Assembly (NCBI GenBank): GCA_964611895.1 | Contig: CAZTDN010000002.1 | Span: 97,827 to 161,826 of the forward strand | DNA: 64,000 nt | Source of the DNA: JAIEOG01 sp964611895 | Lineage (GTDB): Bacteria; Bdellovibrionota; FAC87; UBA2466 | Reading direction: 5' to 3' | Part shown: one piece after another, positions 9,029 through 17,734 of the stretch | Layout: each line of letters starts with the position of its first letter | How positions within the stretch are numbered: position 1 is the stretch's first letter | Position numbers and translations under genes: made by a program | The notes under the pieces: model-generated | Database searches by the model: none | What the model saw: only the letters and a program-made list of their open reading frames with translations | What the model was told of the DNA's origin: nothing

Positions 9029-9868
9029 TCACGATCGTCCGGTGCCAGCCTTTTCTGGGATCGATGCGCGGATGTAATTTTCGACCTCAGTGGCAGTTTC
9101 TTCAAGCGCTTTTCCCGTAACATCAAACACGGGCCAGCGACGGTTTTTCTTGAACAGCGACAGGCAATATTCACTTTCGTTTAGAACATGTTCCGGACTG
9201 GCATAGGCACCGGAGGGATCCTCTCCCATTCGAATCAGGCGTTCGCGGCGAATCTGAATCAGCACATTGGGATCAATGGATAAGCCAATGATCTTTCGCT
9301 GATCGGTTTTAAACAGCTTTTCTGGCAATGGGATATCCTTTACCACCGGAACATTGGCTACTTTCCACCCCTTATAGGATAGGTACACGCTTAGTGGCGT
9401 TTTGCTGGTACGTGACAGTCCCACGAGAATAATGTCAGCGTTCTCAAGATTGTCCGCATAGCGCCCATCGTCATGCTTTACTGTGAACTCAATAGCTTCG
9501 ATCCGACGAAAGTAATAGTCATTCACTTGGTGAAATAGCCCGGGTACCGACTGAGTATCCCTAACCAGATACTTGGACAGCAAGCCCATTAAAGGCCCCA
9601 AAAGATCCATCGCCGGAACGCTTTTTCGGGCACATTCCTGCTGGAGAAACTCACGAAGTTCATCTGATACAAGCGTGTAAACCAATACCGCTTTACTCAA
9701 CGCAGCCTCTTCGACTACCGGCAGCACTTGGCTCTGCGTGCGGATATTTTTCTGACGCTGTACTTTGACACCCTCTCGCTTGTACTGAACCAGAGCTGCC
9801 TTAACCATTTGCTCAGCCGTCTCTCCGGTCCCGTCGGAAACGACCAAAATATTGAGTTCCTGTCCCAT
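9029..9868 (-). CDS. ppsR: PEP synthase/PPDK regulatory kinase-pyrophosphorylase (DUF299)
   Basis: The protein begins LNILVVSDGTGETAEQMVKA and carries the family P-loop-like signature GLSRTSKTPLSVYLSYKGWK (about residues 150-170) followed by VANVPVV. These identify the bifunctional ADP-dependent kinase/phosphate-dependent pyrophosphorylase that switches phosphoenolpyruvate synthase or pyruvate phosphate dikinase off and on through an active-site threonine. Its target enzyme is not in this window, so PpsR versus PDRP cannot be settled. The start at ATG 9868 has AGGTGGGG upstream; a GTG at 9877 directly abuts the hflX stop. It is the last gene of the acpP-to-ppsR operon and is translationally close to hflX, which suggests co-expression with housekeeping functions. 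Length (279 aa) is normal for the family. Confidence 0.93.
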   Translation of the reverse strand: MGQELNILVVSDGTGETAEQMVKAALVQYKREGVKVQRQKNIRTQSQVLPVVEEAALSKAVLVYTLVSDELREFLQQECARKSVPAMDLLGPLMGLLSKYLVRDTQSVPGLFHQVNDYYFRRIEAIEFTVKHDDGRYADNLENADIILVGLSRTSKTPLSVYLSYKGWKVANVPVVKDIPLPEKLFKTDQRKIIGLSIDPNVLIQIRRERLIRMGEDPSGAYASPEHVLNESEYCLSLFKKNRRWPVFDVTGKALEETATEVENYIRASIPEKAGTGRS

Positions 9869-9877
9869 TGTCCCCAC

Positions 9878-11176
9878 CTATTCTGCCGGAAGATCGGAAT
9901 GCCGCTGTTTGTATTGCAACTTGAGCCAACTTGCAGTCGATCTCATGACACGGATTCGAAAATGCGCACCGTGTTCCAAATATTCTTTTTGCAAAATCTT
10001 GGAGTACTCATGCACTTGAGACTGCAGCCAGGTGTCTTGGTATGGAATTACCAGTTCCATCTCGACCATGTCCTGCTCAAAGAAATCGTAAATGGCGTTG
10101 CGAGTTCGCATCATGTCCTCTGGTTTGAGGGCAGAGACGACCACGCTGCCGATATAACTGCGTTCCATGAGCTTGGGGAGGTAGAACTCTTTGACCAAAT
10201 CCGCTTTGTTGAACACCAGGAGACTAGGTTTGTCTCCAGCTCCAATTTCTTTCAGTACTTCAATAGTAACTTCAATCTGACTGGTAAAATTTTCCGACGA
10301 CAGATCGACTACGTGCAATAGCAAATCGGCTTCCAGGACTTCCTGTAGAGTGGATCGAAACGAAGCGACGAGGCTATGGGGGAGCTTTTCAATAAAACCC
10401 ACCGTGTCGCTCAAAAGAATGGGCGGGCGGGTTTTGGGATCGATAATGCGCACAGTAGAATCGAGCGTGGCAAAAAGTCGATCGTCTACATAGACCTCGC
10501 TCGCCGTGAGCCGATTCATGAGAGTGGACTTGCCCGCATTGGTGTATCCTACAATAGCGACACGCAAAAACTTGTCGCCCCGATGCAGACGCTGGGTACT
10601 GCGATCTCGGTTAAAGTGTTCTAGTTCTGCTTTGAGCTTTGATATCCGCGCCCGAATGAGACGCCGATCCAATTCGATTTGTTTTTCGCCGACACCGCGC
10701 ATACCAATGCCGCCTTTTTGGCGCTCCAAGTGCGTCCAACGTCGGGTGAGATGCGTCGCCAAATACTCCAAGCTGGCAAGCTCCACTTGGTTTTTAGCCT
10801 CTTTGGTGCGCGCATGCTGTGAGAAAATATCCAGAATAATGCCCGTCCGATCGACTACACGGCATTGAATCGCTTTTTCGAGGTTTCGCTGCTGAGAACC
10901 ACTCAATTCACCATCAAAAGCAACCAACGAAACGCCCAGTTCCACAACGAGTTTGGAGATCTCAGCGGCTTTACCCTTGCCGATATAAAGCGCGGGGTCT
11001 GGTCGCTGACGTTTTTGCACTAACGAATCTACTACCTGTCCACCGGCAGTAGTAATCAGACGTTTTAATTCTTCTAGGGACTGCTGGACTCCACGATCCG
11101 TATCAGTCCCTAAAGCCAGCGCCACCGCTAAAACTTTTTCCTGACTTTCGGTGGGAACACCAAAGTGTTTTCTCAC
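9878..11176 (-). CDS. hflX: GTPase HflX
   Basis: The N-terminal domain ends in a coiled-coil (VDRTGIILDIFSQHARTKEAK, KGGIGMRGVGE). The G domain follows, with G1 GYTNAGKS (about 209-216), G3 DTVGFIEKLPH and G4 NKAD. This is the ribosome-associated GTPase that splits or rescues stalled 70S ribosomes under stress. The start is a GTG overlapping the stop of the upstream gene (GTGA), which means translational coupling. Length 432 aa is normal. The C-terminus carries the short extra domain with VIPYQDTWLQSQVHEY. It sits between a small unknown gene and ppsR in one minus-strand operon. Confidence 0.95.
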   Translation of the reverse strand: MRKHFGVPTESQEKVLAVALALGTDTDRGVQQSLEELKRLITTAGGQVVDSLVQKRQRPDPALYIGKGKAAEISKLVVELGVSLVAFDGELSGSQQRNLEKAIQCRVVDRTGIILDIFSQHARTKEAKNQVELASLEYLATHLTRRWTHLERQKGGIGMRGVGEKQIELDRRLIRARISKLKAELEHFNRDRSTQRLHRGDKFLRVAIVGYTNAGKSTLMNRLTASEVYVDDRLFATLDSTVRIIDPKTRPPILLSDTVGFIEKLPHSLVASFRSTLQEVLEADLLLHVVDLSSENFTSQIEVTIEVLKEIGAGDKPSLLVFNKADLVKEFYLPKLMERSYIGSVVVSALKPEDMMRTRNAIYDFFEQDMVEMELVIPYQDTWLQSQVHEYSKILQKEYLEHGAHFRIRVMRSTASWLKLQYKQRHSDLPAE

Positions 11177-11601
11177 TCGCGCTCCAGACTATCCGAGCCC
11201 AGAATAACGCTTTCCACTCCGGGTAAGTCCTCTTTGAGTAGGCCCTCTTCGATCCGAGCAATGTCCGCGCCTTCCTCACACAGAAAAAGCAATTTCTTAA
11301 AACCCATCCCCCGACAGCAGGCTCGAAGGCCTTCCCAATTCATTTCCACACCCGTGTCAAGAGCCACTAACGGCGTCGAAAGGCGTTTCATCGTTGGCAA
11401 AAAAGTGGGCGAGGAGAGTTTTTCTCCCGACATTAGGTGCCGCGTTAATTGGCCCTGAAGCCGCCAATCCACCCACTGGAGAGACCGGCTGGACAGAGGG
11501 CTGGGCGCCGTGCGATCAGAAAAACGCACCCAAACACAATCAAATGGTTCTAAAACCACCTGTTCGGGATCCGTTCCATAGGTTTTTCTTTCTATTTGCA
11601 T
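11173..11601 (-). CDS. Unknown 142-aa cytoplasmic protein, weakly like the N-domain of leucyl aminopeptidase
   Basis: No signal peptide or membrane segment. The pattern VDWRLQGQLTRHLMSGEKLS, followed by TPLVALDTG and a MNWEGLRACCRGMGFKKLLF stretch, resembles the N-terminal (macro-like) domain of M17 leucyl aminopeptidases, where a similar L-x-G-x-L-S-R-x-L run precedes a strand and a helix. There is no catalytic M17 domain. This likeness is weak and unconfirmed. The gene is tightly placed in the operon: it starts 2 bases after nusB ends and its stop overlaps the hflX start, so it is probably translated together with them. Codon use looks like that of its neighbours. Confidence 0.7.
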   Translation of the reverse strand: MQIERKTYGTDPEQVVLEPFDCVWVRFSDRTAPSPLSSRSLQWVDWRLQGQLTRHLMSGEKLSSPTFLPTMKRLSTPLVALDTGVEMNWEGLRACCRGMGFKKLLFLCEEGADIARIEEGLLKEDLPGVESVILGSDSLERE

Positions 11602-11603
11602 CC

Positions 11604-12035
11604 CTATTTAGCTTTGTTCGGCCTATCTAAACCTGCGCGCACCTTATCCAAAACCCCGTTCACAAAAGCAGGGCTATTCTCCGAACCAAACCCCTTGGCC
11701 AAATCCACCATTTCGTTGATCGAAACTGTCGCTGGAATATCGTCACAAAACCCGAGCTCAAAAGCACCCAGCCGCAAAATATTGCGATCCACTGCCGCCA
11801 TTCGTTCCCGTCGCCAGTTTTCAGCAACTTTAGAAATAAGCGCATCGACTGCGGCGAGGTTCTCGGTAACTCCCGTTACCAAGCGCCGCGTAAACTCATC
11901 AATAGGAGTACCATCTGGATTAAAGTTTTTTTCAAAATGTGCCAAACCAGCGCCTGGCGTCAGGGTGTTGTTCATATCCAGCTGGTAGAGCACCTGCAAA
12001 GCGTCTTCCCGAGCCCTTCTTCGAGTCCCTTTCAT
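11604..12035 (-). CDS. nusB: Transcription antitermination factor NusB
   Basis: The 143-residue protein opens MKGTRRRAREDALQVLYQLD, the typical RNA-binding first helix of NusB, and includes the conserved DRNILRLGAFEL and VSINEMVDLAKGFGS segments. NusB joins NusE/S10 on boxA RNA in rRNA antitermination complexes. Its ATG overlaps the glyA stop by 4 bases (ATGA). The glyA-nusB neighbourhood is common in deltaproteobacteria and Bdellovibrio-like bacteria. Confidence 0.95.
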   Translation of the reverse strand: MKGTRRRAREDALQVLYQLDMNNTLTPGAGLAHFEKNFNPDGTPIDEFTRRLVTGVTENLAAVDALISKVAENWRRERMAAVDRNILRLGAFELGFCDDIPATVSINEMVDLAKGFGSENSPAFVNGVLDKVRAGLDRPNKAK

Positions 12036-13273
12036 CTAGAGTATTGCGGAAACTGCTTACAGATTTCCAGCACCTCGTGACGAACTTGATTCAGTGTATT
12101 GTCGTTGGGCTCCTTCAAGACGCGTGAGATCGCTTTTGCTAGCCATTGCATCTGCGCCGTTCCCAAACCCCGAGTGGTAATCGTCGGAGTTCCAATCCGT
12201 ATCCCACTTGTCACTGTGGCCTTTTCAGTTTCAAAGGGCACCGTGTTCTTGTTCACCGTCAGACCAACCTTATCCAACCACTCTTCCGCCTGTTTTCCCG
12301 TGATTTTCTGAGGACGCAAATCGATCAGGATCAGGTGATTGTCCGTTCCTCCGGAGACCAGCCGAAAACCTTCCTCCTGGAGTGCCTGCGCCAAACTTTG
12401 GCAGTTTTTCACCACACGGGACTGATAATCTCTAAACTCCGGCAGTGAGGCTTCTTTGAGAGCGACCGCCTTTGCCGCGATCACATGCATCAGGGGACCA
12501 CCCTGGATGCCTGGAAATATTTTGCTGTTAATAGTTTTTTGGAATGGCTCACGGCAAAGAATCAATCCACCGCGAGGCCCACGCAAGGTCTTGTGAGTAG
12601 TACACGTAACAAAGTCTGCATGCGGGACTGGTGAAGGGTGAATTCCCGCCGCCACCAAACCAGCGATGTGTGCCATGTCAACAAAGAGCAATGCTCCCGC
12701 TTCTTTGGCAATTGAAGCAAAGGCTTCAAAGTCGATCACCCGAGGGTAAGAGCTGGCTCCTGCAACTAGCATTTTGGGACGAACTTTCAGAGCCAGATCG
12801 CGCACCCGATCATAATCAATACGTTGATTGTCCTCGCGAACGCCATAAAAGTGGCTCTGAAAAAGGATGCCAGAGAAATTAAATGGCGAACCGTGTGTCA
12901 GGTGGCCACCATGGGAAAGATCCATCCCCAATATCGCATCACCGGTCTTGAGGGAGGAAAGGTAAACTGCCATATTGGCCTGCGAACCGGAATGGGGTTG
13001 AACGTTTGCGTGCTCGGCACCAAAGAGATTTTTGGCGCGTGAAATGGCGAGCGCTTCCACGTCGTCGACAAAGTGGCAGCCCCCGTAATAACGTTTTCCT
13101 GGGTACCCTTCTGCATACTTATTGGTAAGAACACTCCCCTGCGCTTCCATCACAGCTTTGGAAGCCACATTCTCGCTCGGAATTAGCTCCAGACACTCTT
13201 CCTGTCGGCGCGCTTCTGATTGAATGGCTCTAAAAATATCCGGATCGGTTTGGGACAGTGAAGCGTTTGTCAT
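12032..13273 (-). CDS. glyA: Serine hydroxymethyltransferase
   Basis: Full-length (413 aa) PLP enzyme converting serine and tetrahydrofolate to glycine and methylene-THF. The N-terminus has LIPSENVASKAV and TNKYAEGYPGKRYYGG. The PLP lysine is Lys228 in CTTHKTLRGPRGG. The product feeds one-carbon metabolism and links to gcvT/gcvH elsewhere in the window. The start overlaps the rpiB stop by 4 bases, and its own stop overlaps nusB. Confidence 0.98.
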   Translation of the reverse strand: MTNASLSQTDPDIFRAIQSEARRQEECLELIPSENVASKAVMEAQGSVLTNKYAEGYPGKRYYGGCHFVDDVEALAISRAKNLFGAEHANVQPHSGSQANMAVYLSSLKTGDAILGMDLSHGGHLTHGSPFNFSGILFQSHFYGVREDNQRIDYDRVRDLALKVRPKMLVAGASSYPRVIDFEAFASIAKEAGALLFVDMAHIAGLVAAGIHPSPVPHADFVTCTTHKTLRGPRGGLILCREPFQKTINSKIFPGIQGGPLMHVIAAKAVALKEASLPEFRDYQSRVVKNCQSLAQALQEEGFRLVSGGTDNHLILIDLRPQKITGKQAEEWLDKVGLTVNKNTVPFETEKATVTSGIRIGTPTITTRGLGTAQMQWLAKAISRVLKEPNDNTLNQVRHEVLEICKQFPQYSR

Positions 13274-13725
13274 TTTTTTTCCATTTTCCCGATGAGCTCT
13301 AAACGAACGGCGTGTCGCCCACCTTCAAATTCGGTTTTAAGAAAGGTTCTCACAATATCTAGAGCGACCTCTTTTCCGGTGAGTCTCGCCCCAAAACACA
13401 CAATATTTGCGCCGTTGTGTCGTCTCGACAGTCGGCTGCTGGTCACATCCCAAACCTGGGCCGCCCGAACACCGGGAATTTTATTGGCCGCGATTGCCAT
13501 TCCAATACCCGACCCACAGATTAACACTCCTAATGCCGCGGTGCCGGCCACCTTCTCTGCAACGCGTTTTGCAAAATCCGGATAGTCGACTGGTGAGGCG
13601 CTGGACGGGCCGCAATCTTCGACCTCCCATCCCGAAAACTCTTGGTTTAACAAATCGACTATCGCGGACTTGAGTTCAAACCCGGCGTGATCGCTCCCGA
13701 TGAAAAGTCGGCCTGAGGCATGCAT
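13270..13725 (-). CDS. rpiB: Ribose-5-phosphate isomerase B
   Basis: The 151-residue protein has the RpiB fold markers: GSDHAGFELK near the N-terminus, the catalytic cysteine in CGSGIGMAIAANK, and RRHNGANIVCFGARL. It interconverts ribose-5-phosphate and ribulose-5-phosphate in the pentose phosphate pathway. It overlaps glyA by 4 bases and follows fabF by 13 bases, so it belongs to the acpP-fabF-rpiB-glyA-nusB operon. Confidence 0.96.
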   Translation of the reverse strand: MHASGRLFIGSDHAGFELKSAIVDLLNQEFSGWEVEDCGPSSASPVDYPDFAKRVAEKVAGTAALGVLICGSGIGMAIAANKIPGVRAAQVWDVTSSRLSRRHNGANIVCFGARLTGKEVALDIVRTFLKTEFEGGRHAVRLELIGKMEKK

Positions 13726-13738
13726 TCAAAAGCCTTTC

Positions 13739-14974
13739 TTATGTAGGACGACGAAAAACTAGACTGGCGTTCGTCCCACCAAATCCAAAAGAGTTGGAAA
13801 GCGCCGCATCGACCTTGGACGCCTGGGGCTCATTTGGAACGTAGTTCAAATCACACTCTGGACTGGGATTTTCTAAGTTGATGGTCGGTGGCAACACTTG
13901 GTGTACCAGGGTCTGCACACAATAAGCAGCTTCCAGCGCCCCAGCCGCTCCCAAAAGATGGCCCGTCATCGATTTAGTGGAGCTTACCGCGATTTTCTTT
14001 GCGTGGTCTTTAAAAACCGTTTTGATGGCCTGGGTCTCAAGCCCATCGCCCACAGGTGTGGAAGTGCCATGCGCATTCACATACTGAACATTCTCTGCGT
14101 TGAGTTTAGCGTCTTTCAGAGCCAGGTTCATGCACCGCGCAGCGCCCTCGCCTTCTGGGGATGGGGAAGTTAAGTGGTAGGCATCTGCATTCAAGCCATA
14201 GCCCGCCAGTTCAGCCAAAATATTCGCTCCGCGCTTTTTTGCGTGCTCCCACTCCTCCAAAATTAAAACGGCTGCCCCCTCTCCCATCACAAAGCCATCT
14301 CTGTCCCTATCAAACGGACGGGAAGCTTTGGTTGGTTCATCATTGCGCTGAGACAAAGCCCGCATGGCACAAAAGCCACCTACGCCTAATTCGCAGATGA
14401 CGCCCTCGGCGCCACCAGAAAACATGATGTCCGCGTCACCCCGTTGAATGAGTCGCATCGACTCTCCCAAAGCGTGCGCGCTGGACGAACAGGCCGTCGT
14501 AATGCAGGTATTGGGTCCCTTCAAACCGTACTTCATGGAAACATGGCCCGCGGCGAGATTGCTAATCACCATCGGGATGAAGAAGGGTGAAATACGACGA
14601 GGGCCTTTTTCCAAAACCGTTTTATATTCCGCCTGGATTTCGAGCAAACCGCCTAAACCAACTCCAATACTGGTCCCCATGCGTTCGCCCTGCTCTTTGG
14701 AGAGGTCGAGACCAGACGCCTGAAGTGCTTCACCCGCTGCAATAAGCGCAAACTGAATGAAACGATCCATGCGTTTGAGGTCTTTTGCAGCGAAGTAGGA
14801 CTCCGGATTGTAATCCGAAATCTCTCCTGCAATCCTAGAGCTATACTGGCTTGCATCAAAAAGAGTGATGGGCCCAATCCCGGACCGCCCTTTCATGAGC
14901 GATTCCCAGTTTTCGGGTGCCGTCTTTCCGATAGAAGTAAAAGCTCCCAAGCCTGTGACTGCGACGCGTTTCAT
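13739..14974 (-). CDS. fabF: 3-oxoacyl-ACP synthase II
   Basis: Chain-elongating beta-ketoacyl-ACP synthase. The catalytic triad is visible: Cys162 in TACSSSAHALGE, the histidine in NAHGTSTPVGD (about 302) and the histidine in MTGHLLGAAGA (about 338). Length 411 aa is normal and the N-terminus MKRVAVTGLGAFTSIG is standard. It lies 12 bases after acpP, its substrate carrier, so the two are co-expressed. Confidence 0.97.
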   Translation of the reverse strand: MKRVAVTGLGAFTSIGKTAPENWESLMKGRSGIGPITLFDASQYSSRIAGEISDYNPESYFAAKDLKRMDRFIQFALIAAGEALQASGLDLSKEQGERMGTSIGVGLGGLLEIQAEYKTVLEKGPRRISPFFIPMVISNLAAGHVSMKYGLKGPNTCITTACSSSAHALGESMRLIQRGDADIMFSGGAEGVICELGVGGFCAMRALSQRNDEPTKASRPFDRDRDGFVMGEGAAVLILEEWEHAKKRGANILAELAGYGLNADAYHLTSPSPEGEGAARCMNLALKDAKLNAENVQYVNAHGTSTPVGDGLETQAIKTVFKDHAKKIAVSSTKSMTGHLLGAAGALEAAYCVQTLVHQVLPPTINLENPSPECDLNYVPNEPQASKVDAALSNSFGFGGTNASLVFRRPT

Positions 14975-14986
14975 ACGCCTCAGAGC

Positions 14987-15220
14987 TTAGTTGACTTTGG
15001 ATTTGATGTACGTGACGACGTCGTTGACCGTCTTGATTTTTTCGGCGTCTTCGTCAGGAATTTCGAGGTCAAACTCTTCTTCCATGGTCATTACGAGTTC
15101 AACGATGTCTAAAGAATCGGCGCCCAAATCATCGATAAAGGAAGCTTCTGGGGTAACGGTTTCGTTATCCACCCCGAGCTGTTCCACAATGATATTCTTC
15201 ACTTTTTCGTCTACGGTCAT
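14987..15220 (-). CDS. acpP: Acyl carrier protein
   Basis: I place the start at ATG 15220, 8 bases after a GGGAGGG ribosome-binding site, giving a 77-residue acidic protein MTVDEKVKNIIVEQLGVD. The 4'-phosphopantetheine attachment serine is Ser36 in the DSL motif of GADSLDIVELVM. An upstream in-frame codon would add eight non-conserved residues. First gene of the large minus-strand operon; the divergent gene at 15296 shares the 75-base upstream region. Confidence 0.97.
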   Translation of the reverse strand: MTVDEKVKNIIVEQLGVDNETVTPEASFIDDLGADSLDIVELVMTMEEEFDLEIPDEDAEKIKTVNDVVTYIKSKVN

Positions 15221-15295
15221 AAAAAGATACCCTCCCGCTGTCAAAAGTATCCGGGGAATCTAGCAGGCAACGGGGGGGAGAGCAAGCGCCACACC

Positions 15296-15973
15296 ATGGA
15301 AACCTTTCAGGAATTAAAGCAGAGCATCCTAAACTGCCAAAAGTGCCCCCGGCTCCTCCGGCACTGCCAAGATATCGCCCATATCAGAAAGCGGGAGTTT
15401 CGGGATTGGGAGTATTGGGGAAAGCCCGTGCCAGGTTTTGGCGATCCGGATGCCGTCTTGTGGATTGTCGGACTGGCCCCTGCGGCTCATGGAGCGAACC
15501 GCACCGGGCGCATGTTCACGGGAGACAGTAGTGGGAACTGGCTATACAAAGCTCTCTATCAAACTGGCTTTGCCAATCAAGAACGCGCTGTCTCTAGCAG
15601 CGATGGCCTCACTCTTACTGGGGCTTTTATCTCCGCCGCCTGCCGATGTGCCCCACCAGACAACAAACCGACGCGGGAAGAACTCTCCGCATGTGAGCCC
15701 TATCTCACTCAGGAATTCGCGCTCCTTCGCAGGAGAAAACTCACCTTGGCGCTAGGCGCTATTGCCCTCGATTCTCTATGGAGAGTGCTCAAAAATTCAA
15801 TGCAGGCAAAGGGCCCCAAACCAAAGTTTGGTCACGGGGCGACTTATGAAATAGGGGGGGAAAGAATTCTGTGCTCCTACCACCCAAGCAGGCAGAACAC
15901 GCAAACCCATAGACTGACACCACAAATGTGGAAGGAGATCTTTGAACTGGCTAGAAAATCATGCCACGAGTGA
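15296..15973 (+). CDS. udgB: Uracil-DNA glycosylase, family 5 (UdgB type)
   Basis: The protein starts METFQELKQSILNCQKCPRL, with the paired cysteines of the [4Fe-4S] cluster; further cysteines lie near CRCAPP and CEPY. Motif A reads GLAPAAHGANRTGRMFTGD, the family 5 form that lacks the usual catalytic polar residue of family 1 and 4 enzymes. Motif B is HPSRQNTQTHRLTP. Family 5 enzymes remove uracil and other deaminated bases from double-stranded DNA. Length is 225 aa. Its 3' end overlaps the convergent lipoprotein gene by 23 bases. The start follows a CAAGCGCCACACC stretch without a clear ribosome-binding site. Confidence 0.93.
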   Translation: METFQELKQSILNCQKCPRLLRHCQDIAHIRKREFRDWEYWGKPVPGFGDPDAVLWIVGLAPAAHGANRTGRMFTGDSSGNWLYKALYQTGFANQERAVSSSDGLTLTGAFISAACRCAPPDNKPTREELSACEPYLTQEFALLRRRKLTLALGAIALDSLWRVLKNSMQAKGPKPKFGHGATYEIGGERILCSYHPSRQNTQTHRLTPQMWKEIFELARKSCHE

Positions 15974-16409
15974 ATGCGATCTGGTCACTGCCCTTGGGAC
16001 GAATGGCTTCTAGGTACCATTGATCCTCTATTTTGAGCATCTCCACTTCACGCTCATTTGTTTCTTCAGTAACGTCCTGACCATGGGGGTTTTCGATCTG
16101 AAGCCGATAATGGACCCTGGCTAAATTGCCATCTATCGCAGATTGAACAATTTCAAACGACTTGATTTTGATAGGTTGGTTTACATACGAAATTGCAAAC
16201 GCATCTTCGGAAATAGAGTCGATCGCCTTACGGATTCGGCCTTGGCACATCTGTGCGAGATGAGTTTTTGTGGCGACATCTTTTACATCCGAGCTAAGGT
16301 ACACAAAATCCTTTACCAGCTGATCCGGGGTTTGAGGCGCCTGGGCGTGCTTTTGGGTACAAGCGGACATCACCAGCACAAGGGCGAGAAGAGTGAGTTT
16401 CTTTTTCAT
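15951..16409 (-). CDS. Small lipoprotein of unknown function
   Basis: 152 residues. A lipoprotein signal peptide ends in the lipobox VMSAC (Cys 16). The mature part, with TPDQLVKDFVYLSSD and a C-terminal WYLEAIRP, has the look of an NTF2-like/DUF4878-type domain, with a helix followed by antiparallel strands. That assignment is only by general pattern. It is convergent with and overlaps the glycosylase gene, and divergent from the FAD oxidoreductase at 16454. Likely anchored in the inner or outer membrane and facing the periplasm. Confidence 0.72.
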   Translation of the reverse strand: MKKKLTLLALVLVMSACTQKHAQAPQTPDQLVKDFVYLSSDVKDVATKTHLAQMCQGRIRKAIDSISEDAFAISYVNQPIKIKSFEIVQSAIDGNLARVHYRLQIENPHGQDVTEETNEREVEMLKIEDQWYLEAIRPKGSDQIAFTRGMIF

Positions 16410-16453
16410 GTTCGAGATTCAATTATAGCGGCTTTTTAGCTAGAGTGCGAACC

Positions 16454-17650
16454 ATGAAGCAGTCAGGCATCGTCGTAGGGGCTGGGATTATCGGCAGCGC
16501 GGTCGCTTATGAGTTAACGCGTCGAGGTATAACTGACCTTCGGGTACTCGATGTAGATCTGAATGGTGAATACAGCAGTACGGAGCGCAATGCAGGCGGG
16601 GTGCGGCACCTGTGGATGAACCGTGTCAACATGGACCTGGCCCGTTGCTCCATTTCTCTTTTTTCTGAACTGGGAGACCAAATTGGATTTCAAAAAAAAG
16701 GGTACCTGTGGCTGTTTGACAAAGCCAATCAGGCAGAAGGTGAAAAAACGCTGCAACGTGCCCTGAAGAACGGCTTGGAGTACGAACAGCTCTCAGTGGC
16801 CGAAATTCGCAATCGATACCCTTTTATCGATAAAACGGATGACCTTGCGTTTGCGCTTTTTGGTCCTCGGGACGGCCTCATAAATTCTAACGGCATCAAA
16901 CAATACTTTCGTGAACAGGCGCGAGAAAAAGGGGCGATTTTTGAGGACCACGCCTGGGTGGAAACTGTGCAGGAAACCCCACAGGGAATAGAATTGTCGG
17001 GAAATACCCTGGCCGCTGCTGCTGCCACAGCGGCCCTACAACATCCTAATCGCGCAACAGGCGAGCCAAAATCTTGGCGCGCAGACTTTGTGGTCCTTTG
17101 CGCGGGCGCTTGGATGAAACACTTGCTCACACCGCTGATAGAAGAGCCCTTGGTAGAACCTATTCGACGTCAAATTTGTTTTTTCAAAGCAGAAGACCTG
17201 GACCTTTCACCCTATGGAATGGTCGTGGATTCCAGCCGTGTCTATTTTCACGCAGAAGGGGGCAACGCCTTGGCTGGATTTGTGATTAAAGACGAAAAAC
17301 CTGGATACCGCTTTGACTACTCATCGGATTTTTTTGAGTCTCATATCTGGCCTGCTCTCTTTGAACGTTCTTCCAGATTTGAACGCCTTAAGGAAATCAG
17401 CGGTTGGGGAGGTCTCTATAGTTACACCCCTGACACCACTGGCATTTTAGGGGTGCTCCCAGGGTACCGCAGAGTTTACGAAGCCCACAGTTTCACGGGC
17501 CGCGGAGTGATGCAAAGCTATGGCGCGGGGGTGGCGATGGCGGATCTCATTCTGGAAGGAAAAGCCGTACATCTGGACGCTTCGGTATTGAGCAGAGAGC
17601 GTTTCAAACGCCCCCCGTCCGAGTGGCTTTTTGAGGGCCTACATATCTAA
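16454..17650 (+). CDS. FAD-dependent oxidoreductase, DAO/sarcosine oxidase-like
   Basis: The N-terminal dinucleotide-binding motif is GAGIIGSAVAYELTRRG. NAGGVRHLW follows in the position where DAO-family enzymes bind the FAD, and a C-terminal GRGVMQSYGAGVAMADLI segment closes the FAD site. The relatives are D-amino-acid dehydrogenases, sarcosine/dimethylglycine oxidases and FOXRED1. No covalent-FAD histidine is obvious. The ATG at 16454 is preferred over a GTG at 16445. A gene for a methylated-glycine oxidase would fit next to gcvT and gcvH (two genes downstream), but the substrate is not readable from the sequence. About 398 aa, cytoplasmic. Confidence 0.85.
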   Translation: MKQSGIVVGAGIIGSAVAYELTRRGITDLRVLDVDLNGEYSSTERNAGGVRHLWMNRVNMDLARCSISLFSELGDQIGFQKKGYLWLFDKANQAEGEKTLQRALKNGLEYEQLSVAEIRNRYPFIDKTDDLAFALFGPRDGLINSNGIKQYFREQAREKGAIFEDHAWVETVQETPQGIELSGNTLAAAAATAALQHPNRATGEPKSWRADFVVLCAGAWMKHLLTPLIEEPLVEPIRRQICFFKAEDLDLSPYGMVVDSSRVYFHAEGGNALAGFVIKDEKPGYRFDYSSDFFESHIWPALFERSSRFERLKEISGWGGLYSYTPDTTGILGVLPGYRRVYEAHSFTGRGVMQSYGAGVAMADLILEGKAVHLDASVLSRERFKRPPSEWLFEGLHI

Positions 17651-17734
17651 TTATTTTCAAGATCTTACGCGTACCCACTTTTCTTTCTAATGCTGTGCGT
17701 CACCTGCTCCGATAAAGGGGACAGGAGGACATCG